Assembly: GCF_947500975.1 (NCBI RefSeq)
Contig: NZ_CANMUE010000004.1
Coordinates: 62,001 to 126,000 of the forward strand
Source: an uncultured Polaribacter sp.
GTDB taxonomy: Bacteria; Bacteroidota; Bacteroidia; Flavobacteriales; Flavobacteriaceae
Reading direction: 5' to 3'
Length of the DNA stretch: 64,000 nt
This document shows positions 14,932 through 24,250 of this stretch, piece after piece (the first letter of the stretch is position 1; the number at the start of each line of letters is the position of its first letter). The notes under the pieces are model-generated. The model made no database searches. It saw only the letters and a program-made list of their open reading frames with translations, and was not told where the DNA came from. A program made the translations under genes and the position numbers.

Positions 14932-16061
14932 GTGGAATTTACATTCATATTCCATTTTGTAAACAGGCATGTTTTTATTGCGATTTTCATTTTTCTACTT
15001 CTCTAAAAAAGAAAGATCAGATGATTCCTGCTTTAATTTCTGAAATAGAAATTAGAAAAGATGAATTGCAAAACGATATCATTGAAACTATTTATTTTGG
15101 AGGAGGAACCCCCAGTGTTTTATCAACCAATGAAATTCAATTATTAATTAATGCCGTTTATGAAAACCATATAGTTGTAGAAAATCCAGAAATTACCTTA
15201 GAGGCAAATCCAGATGATTTATCAGAAGAAAAAATTATAGCTCTTTCAAAATCACCTATAAATAGATTAAGTATTGGTGTTCAATCTTTTTTTGAGAAAG
15301 ATTTAAAATTGATGAATAGAGCACACAATTCTGATGAAGCTAAGAATTGCTTAACTTTAGCAATTAGTCATTTTGATAATATCTCTGTAGATTTAATCTA
15401 TGGAATTCCTGATTGCACCAATGAAGAATGGAAAGAAAACATACAAAATGTTTTGGATTTTGGAGTCTCTCATATTTCTAGTTATGCCTTAACTGTTGAA
15501 GAAAAAACACCATTGGAAAGTCTTATCAAAAAAGGAATTATTAAAAATGTTGATGATGAAAAAGCACAAGAGCAATTCAATATTTTAATTGAAGTATTAG
15601 AAAAAAATGATTTTGTTCATTATGAAACTTCAAATTTTGGTAAAGAAGGCTTTTTTAGTAGAAACAATTCATCTTATTGGTTAGGGAAATCATATTTAGG
15701 TATTGGCCCTTCTGCACATTCTTTTGATGGAAACCAACGTAGTTGGAATGTGAGAAATAATACAAAATACATCAAAAAAATTCAGGAAAATAAATTACCA
15801 ATAGAAAGAGAAACTTTATCAATAAAAGATAGATATAATGAGTATATTATGACTGGTTTACGCACAATTTGGGGAGTTTCATTAGAAAAAATTAATAACG
15901 ATTTTGGAACTAAATTTGTTGATTACATAGAAAATCAATCAAAAAAATATATTGAACAAGATTTATTGTATCTTGAAAACCAAATTTTAAAAACCACCCA
16001 AAAAGGTAAGTTTTTATCTGATGGAATTGCATCAGACCTTTTTATGCTGAACTTAAATTAA
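14928..16061 (+). CDS. hemW: Radical SAM heme chaperone HemW
   Basis: A 377-residue HemN-like radical SAM protein. The iron-sulfur motif is CKQACFYCDF near the N-terminus (CxxxCxxC with Cys at residues 11, 15, 18), followed by FGGGTPS, EANPDDL, RLSIGVQSFFEKDL and the YALTVEEKTPL region; the C-terminal HemN domain follows. It lacks the N-terminal extension of true coproporphyrinogen dehydrogenases, so HemW (heme binding/transfer) is the better call. It is translationally coupled to ruvC. Confidence 0.9.
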   Translation: MSGIYIHIPFCKQACFYCDFHFSTSLKKKDQMIPALISEIEIRKDELQNDIIETIYFGGGTPSVLSTNEIQLLINAVYENHIVVENPEITLEANPDDLSEEKIIALSKSPINRLSIGVQSFFEKDLKLMNRAHNSDEAKNCLTLAISHFDNISVDLIYGIPDCTNEEWKENIQNVLDFGVSHISSYALTVEEKTPLESLIKKGIIKNVDDEKAQEQFNILIEVLEKNDFVHYETSNFGKEGFFSRNNSSYWLGKSYLGIGPSAHSFDGNQRSWNVRNNTKYIKKIQENKLPIERETLSIKDRYNEYIMTGLRTIWGVSLEKINNDFGTKFVDYIENQSKKYIEQDLLYLENQILKTTQKGKFLSDGIASDLFMLNLN

Positions 16062-16068
16062 AAGTATT

Positions 16069-16818
16069 TTGAAAGCAATTATAGAATACAACTCAAGAAA
16101 AATAGAAGTAAATATATCTGAACCTATAGATATATCGATTCCAATAGATGTGTCGAAAAAAAATGTAAATGCCTGGTATGTAGATGATCCGAAAATTTTT
16201 CCAGAAGAAATTAATGGAGAAATTGTAAAGGTTACAGAAGGTGCAGTTGTTAATTTTAACAATATTCACTTTAACCCACATTCTCATATTACACACACGG
16301 AATGTGTTGGGCATATTACAGAAAAAGTACACTCTGTAAATAAGAATTTAAAATATTTTATTCACTTAGCAGAAGTAGTAACTGTTGTTCCAGAAAGTGA
16401 TGGGGAAGATTTTTTTATTTCAGAAAAACAATTAAAAACGGCTTTAAGAAATAAAAAAAGAGACGCTATTGTAATTAGAACATTACCCAATTTAAAAGAC
16501 AAGAAGTCTATGCAATATTCAAATACAAACCCACCATATTTATTGGAAGAAGCTGCAATTTATTTACGAGAAAAAGGCATTAAACATTTATTAATAGATT
16601 TACCTTCTGTTGATAAAGAGAGAGATGAAGGGAAATTATTATCTCATAATGCATTTTGGAATACTTCTGGTAAATTAAGGATGGATGCTACAATTACGGA
16701 GTTTATTTATGTACCAAATTCGGTTGAAGATGGTGAGTATTTATTAAATTTAATGATTGCTCCTTTCGAAAATGATGCAACACCTAGTAAACCTATTTTG
16801 TATAAAATTATAAAATAG
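16069..16818 (+). CDS. Cyclase/kynurenine formamidase-family metal hydrolase
   Basis: A 249-residue member of the putative cyclase (KynB-like) family. The metal-binding signature reads NPHSHITHTECVGHIT (about residues 64-79), a variant of HTGTHxDxPxHF, and conserved C-terminal strands include HLLIDLPSVDKERDEGKL. Start is TTG at 16069, 7 bases after hemW. Kynurenine formamidase is one possible activity, but no other kynurenine genes are nearby and the motif departs from bona fide KynB, so the substrate is open. Confidence 0.82.
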   Translation: MKAIIEYNSRKIEVNISEPIDISIPIDVSKKNVNAWYVDDPKIFPEEINGEIVKVTEGAVVNFNNIHFNPHSHITHTECVGHITEKVHSVNKNLKYFIHLAEVVTVVPESDGEDFFISEKQLKTALRNKKRDAIVIRTLPNLKDKKSMQYSNTNPPYLLEEAAIYLREKGIKHLLIDLPSVDKERDEGKLLSHNAFWNTSGKLRMDATITEFIYVPNSVEDGEYLLNLMIAPFENDATPSKPILYKIIK

Positions 16819-16825
16819 TTTCATT

Positions 16826-17179
16826 ATGAAAAATACTCTAAAAGTTGAAGAGTTAATGATGTTTATCTTGTCTTTGATTTTTTTTAATCAATTAAGTTTT
16901 GATTGGTGGTGGTATTTAGCCTTATTCTTATTACCAGATGTCAGTTTTTTAGGATACTTGATAAATACAAAAACGGGTGCATTATGTTATAATATCCTAC
17001 ATCATAAAGGGATTGCAATTGTATTCTGGTTAGTAGGTTTTTACCTTCAAGATCAAACACTTCAACTAGTTGGAATTGTTCTTTTTGGTCATGCCTCTTT
17101 TGATAGAGTTTTTGGATATGGATTAAAATATTTTGATAGTTTTAATAATACTCATTTAGGAAAGGTTGGAAATAAATAA
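16826..17179 (+). CDS. DUF4260-family membrane protein
   Basis: A 117-residue integral membrane protein with about four helices, matching DUF4260: LKVEELMMFILSLIFF, WWWYLALFLLPDVSFLGYL, TGALCYNILHHKGIAI and a C-terminal FGHASFDRVFGYGLKYF. Function unknown. It is 7 bases downstream of the cyclase-like gene and probably co-transcribed with it. Confidence 0.85.
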   Translation: MKNTLKVEELMMFILSLIFFNQLSFDWWWYLALFLLPDVSFLGYLINTKTGALCYNILHHKGIAIVFWLVGFYLQDQTLQLVGIVLFGHASFDRVFGYGLKYFDSFNNTHLGKVGNK

Positions 17180-17282
17180 ATTTATAGGAAAATAAAAAAA
17201 GCTGTTTATTTTGTTGGATTTGTAATAGTATTAAATTTAATATATCAATAGCACAATTGCTTCAGTACCTTAAAATATTAAT

Positions 17283-17651
17283 ATGAACGTAGAACAATTA
17301 AGAGAATTTTGCATTTCAAAAAAGGGGGTTACAGAACATTTTCCTTTTGATGATGTTACTTTAGTTTTTAAAGTAATGAATAAGATGTTTGCGCTTACAG
17401 GTTTAAATAATTGGGAAAAAGGAGAAGAGAAAGTCAACTTAAAATGTAATCCAGAAAAGGCCGAAGAACTTAGAGAAGAGTATGAAGGTATTTATCCTGG
17501 TTTTCATATGAATAAAAAACATTGGAACACAGTAATCATAAATTCGGCTGATGTTTCTGATGATTTAGTTCGTGAACTTATCAATCATTCTTATGATTTA
17601 GTTGTAAGTGGTTTAACCAAAAAATTACAAGCTGAACTAAAAAGTATGTAA
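17283..17651 (+). CDS. MmcQ/YjbR-family DNA-binding-like protein
   Basis: A 122-residue protein with the CyaY-like fold of the MmcQ/YjbR family: LREFCISKKGVTEHFPFDD at the start, KMFALTGL, LKCNPEKAEELREEYEGI and PGFHMNKKHWNTVII. The family has a double-wing fold proposed to bind DNA, but a biological role is not settled. It starts a short operon with the DUF3781 gene and 5-formyl-THF cyclo-ligase. Confidence 0.88.
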   Translation: MNVEQLREFCISKKGVTEHFPFDDVTLVFKVMNKMFALTGLNNWEKGEEKVNLKCNPEKAEELREEYEGIYPGFHMNKKHWNTVIINSADVSDDLVRELINHSYDLVVSGLTKKLQAELKSM

Positions 17652-17653
17652 TA

Positions 17654-17920
17654 ATGATTATTGATAAACCTAAAATTATAAAAAACCATTGTTTTACAGA
17701 ATTGGTTTATCAAAGAATCAATAGAAAGCTAAAATTAAATTATTCTAAAATTGCAATAGAAACATTTATTAAAACTTTATTGATTGAGACACCTTTAATA
17801 AATTATATAAAAAAGGGTAAAAATTTTTATATTTTAAACAAAAAGCATCAAGTAAGAATTACAGTAAATTCAACTACTTTTAGAATTATTACTGTTGATA
17901 AAACTATAAATTCTATTTAA
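17654..17920 (+). CDS. DUF3781-family small protein
   Basis: An 88-residue basic protein whose second half, YIKKGKNFYILNKKHQVRIT followed by VNSTTFRIITVDK, is the signature I recognise as DUF3781. No signal or membrane segment. Function unknown. It starts 3 bases after the MmcQ-like gene and ends 10 bases before the cyclo-ligase gene, so the three are likely one transcript. Confidence 0.72.
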   Translation: MIIDKPKIIKNHCFTELVYQRINRKLKLNYSKIAIETFIKTLLIETPLINYIKKGKNFYILNKKHQVRITVNSTTFRIITVDKTINSI

Positions 17921-17929
17921 ATTTTTTAA

Positions 17930-18484
17930 ATGATGAAAAAGCAAGATTTAAGAACAATTTATAAAGAAAAACGTAAAGAATTAACTTTTGAAGAACTTAA
18001 AAAGTTACAAGAAAACATCTATCAACAAATTTATGTTTTAGATATTTCTAAAGTGAAAACTGCTCACATATTTTTAACTTTAGATAAATTTAAGGAAATT
18101 GATACAGAGCCTATCATTAATTATTTTAGAAGAAAAAGTATACAAATTGTAGTTAGTAAATGCAATTTTGAAGATCATACTTTATCTCATTTTTACTTCG
18201 AAGAAAATACAAAATTAGAACTTAATAAATACGGAGTTCCAGAGCCAGTAAACGCCAAACAAGTTGAAGAAACAATAATAGATTTAGTTTTTGTACCATT
18301 ATTAATTTCTGATGAAAATAATTACAGAGTTGGTTACGGAAAAGGTTTTTATGATCGGTTTTTAGCCAAATGCAGAAAAGATTGTAAAAAAATAGGTTTA
18401 AATTTCTTTAAACCTATTTCTAAAATTGTTGATATTAATGTTTTCGATATTGCTTTGAATAACGTTATTTATCCAAAGGAATAA
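17930..18484 (+). CDS. 5-formyltetrahydrofolate cyclo-ligase
   Basis: Converts 5-formyl-THF to 5,10-methenyl-THF with ATP. The 184-residue protein has the N-terminal basic nucleotide-binding helix (DLRTIYKEKRKELT), the YGVPEPVNA segment and the diagnostic RVGYGKGFYDRFLAKCRK motif. Two ATG codons lie in tandem (17930 and 17933); either may be used. It faces the minus-strand amidohydrolase with only 9 bases between stops. Confidence 0.92.
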   Translation: MMKKQDLRTIYKEKRKELTFEELKKLQENIYQQIYVLDISKVKTAHIFLTLDKFKEIDTEPIINYFRRKSIQIVVSKCNFEDHTLSHFYFEENTKLELNKYGVPEPVNAKQVEETIIDLVFVPLLISDENNYRVGYGKGFYDRFLAKCRKDCKKIGLNFFKPISKIVDINVFDIALNNVIYPKE

Positions 18485-18493
18485 TCAATATTT

Positions 18494-21400
18494 TTAGTGG
18501 CAACTACAAGTTGGCGTCGTAAAACTATTTGTGTTCATGTTTAAAGGAACACCTTGATTATAACCATCCATTTCAAAGTAGAATTTACTTCTTTTTTTAT
18601 TGTAATTTCCAATTTCGTTCATGGTGTTTACATCATATAAACGACCATTTACCATAGTGTAAATCACAGAATTCGAGTTCTGAATATTCTCTAAAGGGTT
18701 TTTATCCATGATAATTAAATCTGCCAATTTACCTTTTTCTAAAGAACCAATTTCATCTGCAACACCAATATAATCTGCACCGTTTATAGTAGCTGCTTTT
18801 AAAGCTTCATGATTAGATAATCCACCTTGTTGCAGCATCCACAATTCCCAATGCGCACCTAAGCCTTGTAATTGTCCATGAGCTCCTAAATTTACTTTTA
18901 CACCTTCACTTGCCAAAGCTGTAACTGTTTCAGAAGTTAAAATGTGTCCATTTTTATATTCCTCATCAGGAATCATAGTTCTGTGTCTAGAACGACTGTC
19001 AATAACATATCTTGGTGTATATTTTAATAATGTTTTATTCTCCCAAACATTACTTTTTTGATACCATTCAAACTCGCCATTAACACCACCATAATTTACA
19101 ATAAGAGTAGGAGTGTAGCCAGTTTTGCTATTTTTCCAAAGAGATAAAATATCTTTATATATGGGGGCAATAGGTATGTTATGCTCAATTCCTGTATGTC
19201 CATCAAAAATCATGCTCATATTTGCGTAAAAAGAAGAACCTCCTTCAGGAACAACATTTACACCTAATTCTCTTGCGGCTTGCATAATTTGTTGACGTTG
19301 TTCTCTTCTAGGTTGATTGTAACTTTTTATAGATTTTGCTCCAAAAGCTTTTGTTCTGGCAACAGCAAAACGAGCATCTTCTAAATTATTAACAACGGCT
19401 TTAAAATCGCCTTCTGCACCATATAAAATAAAACCAGTAGAAAACATTCTTGGTCCAACTAATTGCCCGTTTCTTTGTAATTCTTCTAAAGTAAAAGCTG
19501 CAGCAGTATGCACAGAAGGGTCATGAGAAGTAGTAACTCCAAATGCTAAATTTGCATAAAATTGCCAATGTTTTTGAGTGCTTAAACCATTTCTAAAAGC
19601 ACCAACATGAGCATGCACATCAACCATACCTGGCATAATTGTTTTGCCATTCATATCATAAATTTTTGCATCAGAAGGAATGTTTACAGAGTTTGTTTGT
19701 CCTATTTTTTCAATTTTATTTTTATAGATAATTATGGTTCCATCTTCTATAATTTGATTTCCTTTCATGGTGATGATTCTTGCATTTTTAAATGCAATTC
19801 TTCCTTCAGGAATATCAGATTTACTAGTTAAATTTATTTTAATTCCAACTTCAGCATCATCAACTAAATTTGTTTTTGCGAATGGGTCTGTTGTGTTGTT
19901 TACAATTGATTTAGTGAAATATTCATCACCTAAAGTCCAATGAGCGTTTTGATTATTTGAAGACCAATGTAAGTTGATTCCCGCGTTTTTAGACAAACTT
20001 TCAACTTTAAAAGATTTGGTATTTTGATCTAAATTTATTTCACTACCATTCATCACAAAAGGCGCAACAAATAATTTGTGTAAGTGAATAAAAGCAATCC
20101 ATTTATTGTCTTTACTTGGCACTAACCTGTTGGCTAATTTTGATTTAAAATGACTTCTTTCATCTTCACCAATTAAATTTACACTTTTAAGTTTTTTAGT
20201 TAAACCTCCAAAAAATGAACCTCCAGTTTGAAAGAAAATACGTTTATCATCAGAAGAAAAAGTAGGAAACTCTCCGTTTTTAGAAACTCTTTTAGCTGAT
20301 GTTCCATCTGCGTTAGCAATATAGATTCCTGTTTTTTTAGTGTAATCAAAACCTTGATCTCCATTTCCAGATTCTTTTCTATACACAATTTTAGTATCAG
20401 TACTGTTATAAGCAGGTGTCCTATAAATTCCTTTTTCGGTAGTAATTTTTTCCAATCCAGAACCGTCTAGATTTACTTTATAAATAGCACCTAAATTTTC
20501 ATCATTCCAAGAAACAAAAAGCAACGAATTTCCATCAGCAGAAAAACTAGGTTCGGCTTCAAAATCTGTTAATGAGGTAATTCTTGTAGGAATTCCATTT
20601 GGTAATTCCTTCTTGTAAATATGACCTAGAGAAGTGAAAATTAGCGTTTTTCCATCTGGAGAAGTTTGTGCATTTTTAATCATTTTAGAAGTAAAATTTT
20701 CTTCAAAAACTTTTCTTTTTACTCGATGTGTTTTGGCTAATTTAATTTCTTGATTAACTTGAAAAGGAATGTTTGAAATTTGTTTGGTATCAATATTAAT
20801 TTTATTGATTTTACCTTTTGCCCAAATAATAATATCTTTGTTGTTTGGCATCCAAGAAAAATGAGGATATACTCCAAAAATAGCCCAAGCTTCACTTTGA
20901 TCTTTGTTTAACTCCTCATAAACAGGCCATTCTTTACCAGTTTCTAAATCATGAATATATAAAACCGATTTTGTTCTAATACGTTTTACAAATGCTAATA
21001 ATTTACCATTTTTAGAAACTACAGGCCTTGCAGCTCCTCCTGGTCCTCCTGTAATTTTTTCGGTTTTACCTGTTTCAAAATCATATTGTTTAATGACATA
21101 AATTTGTTTATTTGGATCTTTATTATATTGAAAATATCCACCTGGATACATGTCTTCAGCATAATATAAATATTTTCCATCTGATGAAATTGAAGGGTCA
21201 TTAACGTCTTGTTGATCGTTTTTTCTTTTGGTTAATTGTAAACCTGCAGCGCCAGAAAGTGGATACTGCCACATTTCTCCTGCACCAGCAGAACGTTGTG
21301 ATGTAAAATGTTTTCTAGCAACTAATGATTGTCCATCAGCTGTCCAAACAGCATTATTTAATAATCTAAATTTTTCTTTTGTAACTGACTTTGCATTTTT

Positions 21401-21769
21401 ACCATCTGCTGTCATCACCCAAATATTATCACCACTTTCAGCATCACTAGTAAATGAAATATATTTTCCATTTGGGCTAAATTTTGGCTGAACTTCAAAA
21501 GCTAAACCAGAACGCAGCACAGTTGCACTTCCTCCAGAAATAGGCATTTTATAAATATCACCTAATAAATCAAAAACAATTGTTTTTCCATCAGGAGAAA
21601 CGTCTAAGTTCATCCAAGTTCCTTCATCAGTATTTAAATTGAAAGTATTGTATTTCCAATTTTCATGCGGATTATTTACATCCCATTTTTTCTTTTTCTC
21701 GTCTTTCTTTTGAGAATTTATATTGATAGAAATACTTAATAATAGTAGTAGTAATAAGTTTTTAGACAT
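18494..21769 (-). CDS. Secreted TolB-like propeller plus amidohydrolase protein
   Basis: A 1091-residue exported protein with a signal peptide (MSKNLLLLLLLSISININSQ). Residues about 40-660 form a beta-propeller of TolB/WD40-like repeats (SPDGKTIVF, SPNGKYISFTSDAESGDNIWVM, SADGNSLLFVSW). Residues about 670-1050 are an amidohydrolase of the imidazolonepropionase/prolidase type, with PGMVDVHAHVGAF giving the metal HxH and the closing GADYIGVADEIGSLEKGKLADLIIMD. The tail has Cys-x-Cys-His. Such proteins are probably periplasmic or surface hydrolases of cyclic amides or peptides; the substrate is unknown. It stands alone. Confidence 0.88.
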   Translation of the reverse strand: MSKNLLLLLLLSISININSQKKDEKKKKWDVNNPHENWKYNTFNLNTDEGTWMNLDVSPDGKTIVFDLLGDIYKMPISGGSATVLRSGLAFEVQPKFSPNGKYISFTSDAESGDNIWVMTADGKNAKSVTKEKFRLLNNAVWTADGQSLVARKHFTSQRSAGAGEMWQYPLSGAAGLQLTKRKNDQQDVNDPSISSDGKYLYYAEDMYPGGYFQYNKDPNKQIYVIKQYDFETGKTEKITGGPGGAARPVVSKNGKLLAFVKRIRTKSVLYIHDLETGKEWPVYEELNKDQSEAWAIFGVYPHFSWMPNNKDIIIWAKGKINKINIDTKQISNIPFQVNQEIKLAKTHRVKRKVFEENFTSKMIKNAQTSPDGKTLIFTSLGHIYKKELPNGIPTRITSLTDFEAEPSFSADGNSLLFVSWNDENLGAIYKVNLDGSGLEKITTEKGIYRTPAYNSTDTKIVYRKESGNGDQGFDYTKKTGIYIANADGTSAKRVSKNGEFPTFSSDDKRIFFQTGGSFFGGLTKKLKSVNLIGEDERSHFKSKLANRLVPSKDNKWIAFIHLHKLFVAPFVMNGSEINLDQNTKSFKVESLSKNAGINLHWSSNNQNAHWTLGDEYFTKSIVNNTTDPFAKTNLVDDAEVGIKINLTSKSDIPEGRIAFKNARIITMKGNQIIEDGTIIIYKNKIEKIGQTNSVNIPSDAKIYDMNGKTIMPGMVDVHAHVGAFRNGLSTQKHWQFYANLAFGVTTSHDPSVHTAAAFTLEELQRNGQLVGPRMFSTGFILYGAEGDFKAVVNNLEDARFAVARTKAFGAKSIKSYNQPRREQRQQIMQAARELGVNVVPEGGSSFYANMSMIFDGHTGIEHNIPIAPIYKDILSLWKNSKTGYTPTLIVNYGGVNGEFEWYQKSNVWENKTLLKYTPRYVIDSRSRHRTMIPDEEYKNGHILTSETVTALASEGVKVNLGAHGQLQGLGAHWELWMLQQGGLSNHEALKAATINGADYIGVADEIGSLEKGKLADLIIMDKNPLENIQNSNSVIYTMVNGRLYDVNTMNEIGNYNKKRSKFYFEMDGYNQGVPLNMNTNSFTTPTCSCH

Positions 21770-21828
21770 CGTTTTAATTTGTTAAAAATTAGAAGTATAA
21801 ATGTAAGATTTATATTTTAATGTTTAAA

Positions 21829-22545
21829 TTAATTTAAAGCATCAATTTTTAAAATCATATTTGGATTTGGGCAAATATTTTTCCAAGTTAAAATCTCAGA
21901 TTCTAAAGCAACTCCAGGAAAATCATTTTTATAATCTAAAAGCGATAGCATTATTTGAAAATGTAAATGAGGCACCCATTCTCCATTTTCAGAATAATTG
22001 CCTAATTCTCCAATTTTATCTCCCTTTTTTATTTTTTCATTAATTAAATATTTTGAAACACTTTTTTCAGATAAATGACCATAAAGTGTATAAAAATCTA
22101 AAGATTCTATGGTATGTTTTAGAATGATAAACCCGCCATAACCTTTTAATGATTTTTGATGAACAGCACAAACAACTGTACCATTTAATATTGCATGAAC
22201 GGGTGTTTTTTTAGGTAACCAAAAATCTACACCTAAGTGAATATTTCGTTTTTCAGTACTATTTTTATCTGCTGAATTATAAATATCAGAAGTATACAAA
22301 GCACGTTTTTCTAAATAACCACCAGCAATTATTTTAGTGGGTTTTTTTTGCTGAATTTCTGCTATTTTTTGTTTAAAATAAGTAGGGTTGTTAAACTCAT
22401 CAAAAGTTTTTACTGTAGAATTATTGATGCTCAAATCAATATGAAAAACATCATTTTTTTTGATTGTTGGAAATAAATCATTCAAAGGAATTTGTTGATT
22501 TTTTGCCCAATTTTCGAATTTATGATACATCATTTTTTCATCCAT
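21829..22545 (-). CDS. M23-family peptidoglycan DD-metallopeptidase
   Basis: A LytM-type zinc peptidase of about 238 residues from the ATG at 22545 ([17 protein letters not shown]); a longer frame to 22644 would overlap the divergent adenine deaminase and adds no recognisable signal. The catalytic motifs are [11 protein letters not shown] (HxxxD) and [11 protein letters not shown] (HxH). The family cleaves peptide cross-links of the cell wall. No export signal is visible in the chosen form, which is odd for a wall enzyme; some family members in Bacteroidota share this. Divergent from the adenine deaminase gene. Confidence 0.8.
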   Translation of the reverse strand: MDEKMMYHKFENWAKNQQIPLNDLFPTIKKNDVFHIDLSINNSTVKTFDEFNNPTYFKQKIAEIQQKKPTKIIAGGYLEKRALYTSDIYNSADKNSTEKRNIHLGVDFWLPKKTPVHAILNGTVVCAVHQKSLKGYGGFIILKHTIESLDFYTLYGHLSEKSVSKYLINEKIKKGDKIGELGNYSENGEWVPHLHFQIMLSLLDYKNDFPGVALESEILTWKNICPNPNMILKIDALN

Positions 22546-22624
22546 ATTCAAAAATAGAATATTCTCTTTAGATTTAGAAAATAACTTTTTATTATTTGTA
22601 GTTTTGTGTAAAACCAGTTTTAAG

Positions 22625-24247
22625 ATGATTGTAAAAGGGAACATTGTAGATATTTTAAATAGGAGAATTTATAAAGGAGAAGTTGAAATAAAGGATGGAA
22701 AAATTCTTGATGTTAGAGCATCAAACCATCATCAAGAAAAATATATTTTACCTGGTTTTGTAGATGCACATATTCACATAGAAAGCTCCATGTTGGTACC
22801 GTCTGAATTTGCAAAAATTGCTGTAATTCACGGAACTGTAGCAACAGTTTCTGATCCGCATGAAATTGCAAATGTTTTGGGTGTAAAAGGTGTCGATTTT
22901 ATGATAAAAAACGGAAAAAAGGTTCCTTTAAAATTTAATTTTGGAGCGCCAAGTTGTGTGCCTGCCACATCTTTTGAAAGTGCCGGAGCAATTATAAATG
23001 CTGATGATATTAAGTTATTGATGGGGAATTCGGATATTAAATATTTGGCAGAAATGATGAATTATCCAGGTGTTTTATTTGATGATGAAGAAGTATTAAA
23101 AAAGCTTCAGCATGCAAAAAATAACAACAAACCTATTGATGGTCATGCACCAGGTTTAAGAGGTGATGATGTTACCAAATATATTGCAGCAGGAATTTCT
23201 ACAGACCATGAATGTTTTTCTTTTGAAGAAGCAAAAGAGAAATTAGAAAAAGGAATGAAAGTAATTATTAGAGAAGGAAGTGCTGCTAAAAACTTTGAAG
23301 CTTTAATAGATTTATTGCCAGAAAATTACCAAAATATGATGTTTTGTTCAGATGATAAACATCCAGATGATTTGTTGTTGGGGCATATAAATCAATTGTG
23401 TGAAAGAGCTGTTGCCAAAGGAATTGATGTTTTTAAAGTATTACAAGCGGCTTGTGTAAACCCTGTAAAACATTATAATTTGGATGTTGGTTTGTTGCAA
23501 AAAGAAGATGATGCAGATTTTATTGTAATTAATGATTTAAAAGAATTTAAGGTTTTAGAAACCTATATTAATGGAGAATTGGTTGCTAAAAATGGAAATA
23601 GTTTTGTGAAATCTGTAGATTTTGAAGTATTAAATAATTTTAATACTGATAAAAAGAAGGTTTCAGATTTTGAGTTTAAATCATCAGCAAATAAAATAAG
23701 AGTTATTGAAGCTTTAGATGGCGAATTGGTAACCAACCAAATTGAAGCAGAAAGTTTAATTGAAAACGGGAATTTAATTTCTAATACTACAACAGATATT
23801 TTAAAAATGACGGTTGTAAATCGTTATAAAAATGATGAACCTGCTATTGCATTTATCAAAAATTTTGGTTTAAAAGAAGGCGCAATTGCAAGTTCTGTTG
23901 GGCACGATTCTCATAATATTATCGCCATTGGTGTATCAGATGAAGCAATTTGTAAAGCTGTAAATTTAATTATTAAAAATAGAGGTGGAGTTTGTGCTGT
24001 TTCTAATTCTAAAGAAAAAATAGTTTCGTTACCAGTAGCAGGAATTATGTCTGATAAATCTGCTGAAGAAATTGGAAAAACCTATGCTGAATTGGATAAA
24101 ATGGCGAAACAAATGGGAAGCAAATTACGAGCTCCTTATATGAGCTTGTCTTTTATGGCGTTATTAGTAATTCCGTCTTTAAAATTATCTGATAAAGGTT
24201 TGTTTGATGGAACAAGCTTTAAATTTACCTCACTAGAAATCGATTAA
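22625..24247 (+). CDS. ade: Adenine deaminase (Ade/AdeC type)
   Basis: Deaminates adenine to hypoxanthine in purine salvage; a Mn/Fe amidohydrolase-superfamily enzyme. From the ATG at 22625 the protein is 540 residues ([20 protein letters not shown]). It contains the metal site [33 protein letters not shown], the DGHAPGLRG loop and [12 protein letters not shown], with the AdeC-specific C-terminal domain ([13 protein letters not shown]). The hypoxanthine it produces is a substrate of the phosphoribosyltransferase encoded at 42623-43741. Confidence 0.94.
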   Translation: MIVKGNIVDILNRRIYKGEVEIKDGKILDVRASNHHQEKYILPGFVDAHIHIESSMLVPSEFAKIAVIHGTVATVSDPHEIANVLGVKGVDFMIKNGKKVPLKFNFGAPSCVPATSFESAGAIINADDIKLLMGNSDIKYLAEMMNYPGVLFDDEEVLKKLQHAKNNNKPIDGHAPGLRGDDVTKYIAAGISTDHECFSFEEAKEKLEKGMKVIIREGSAAKNFEALIDLLPENYQNMMFCSDDKHPDDLLLGHINQLCERAVAKGIDVFKVLQAACVNPVKHYNLDVGLLQKEDDADFIVINDLKEFKVLETYINGELVAKNGNSFVKSVDFEVLNNFNTDKKKVSDFEFKSSANKIRVIEALDGELVTNQIEAESLIENGNLISNTTTDILKMTVVNRYKNDEPAIAFIKNFGLKEGAIASSVGHDSHNIIAIGVSDEAICKAVNLIIKNRGGVCAVSNSKEKIVSLPVAGIMSDKSAEEIGKTYAELDKMAKQMGSKLRAPYMSLSFMALLVIPSLKLSDKGLFDGTSFKFTSLEID

Positions 24248-24250
24248 AAA

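Noticed and set aside
21228..21491. Plus-strand open frame inside the propeller-amidohydrolase gene
   Set aside because: Antisense shadow of the beta-propeller repeats; no ribosome site or homologous pattern.
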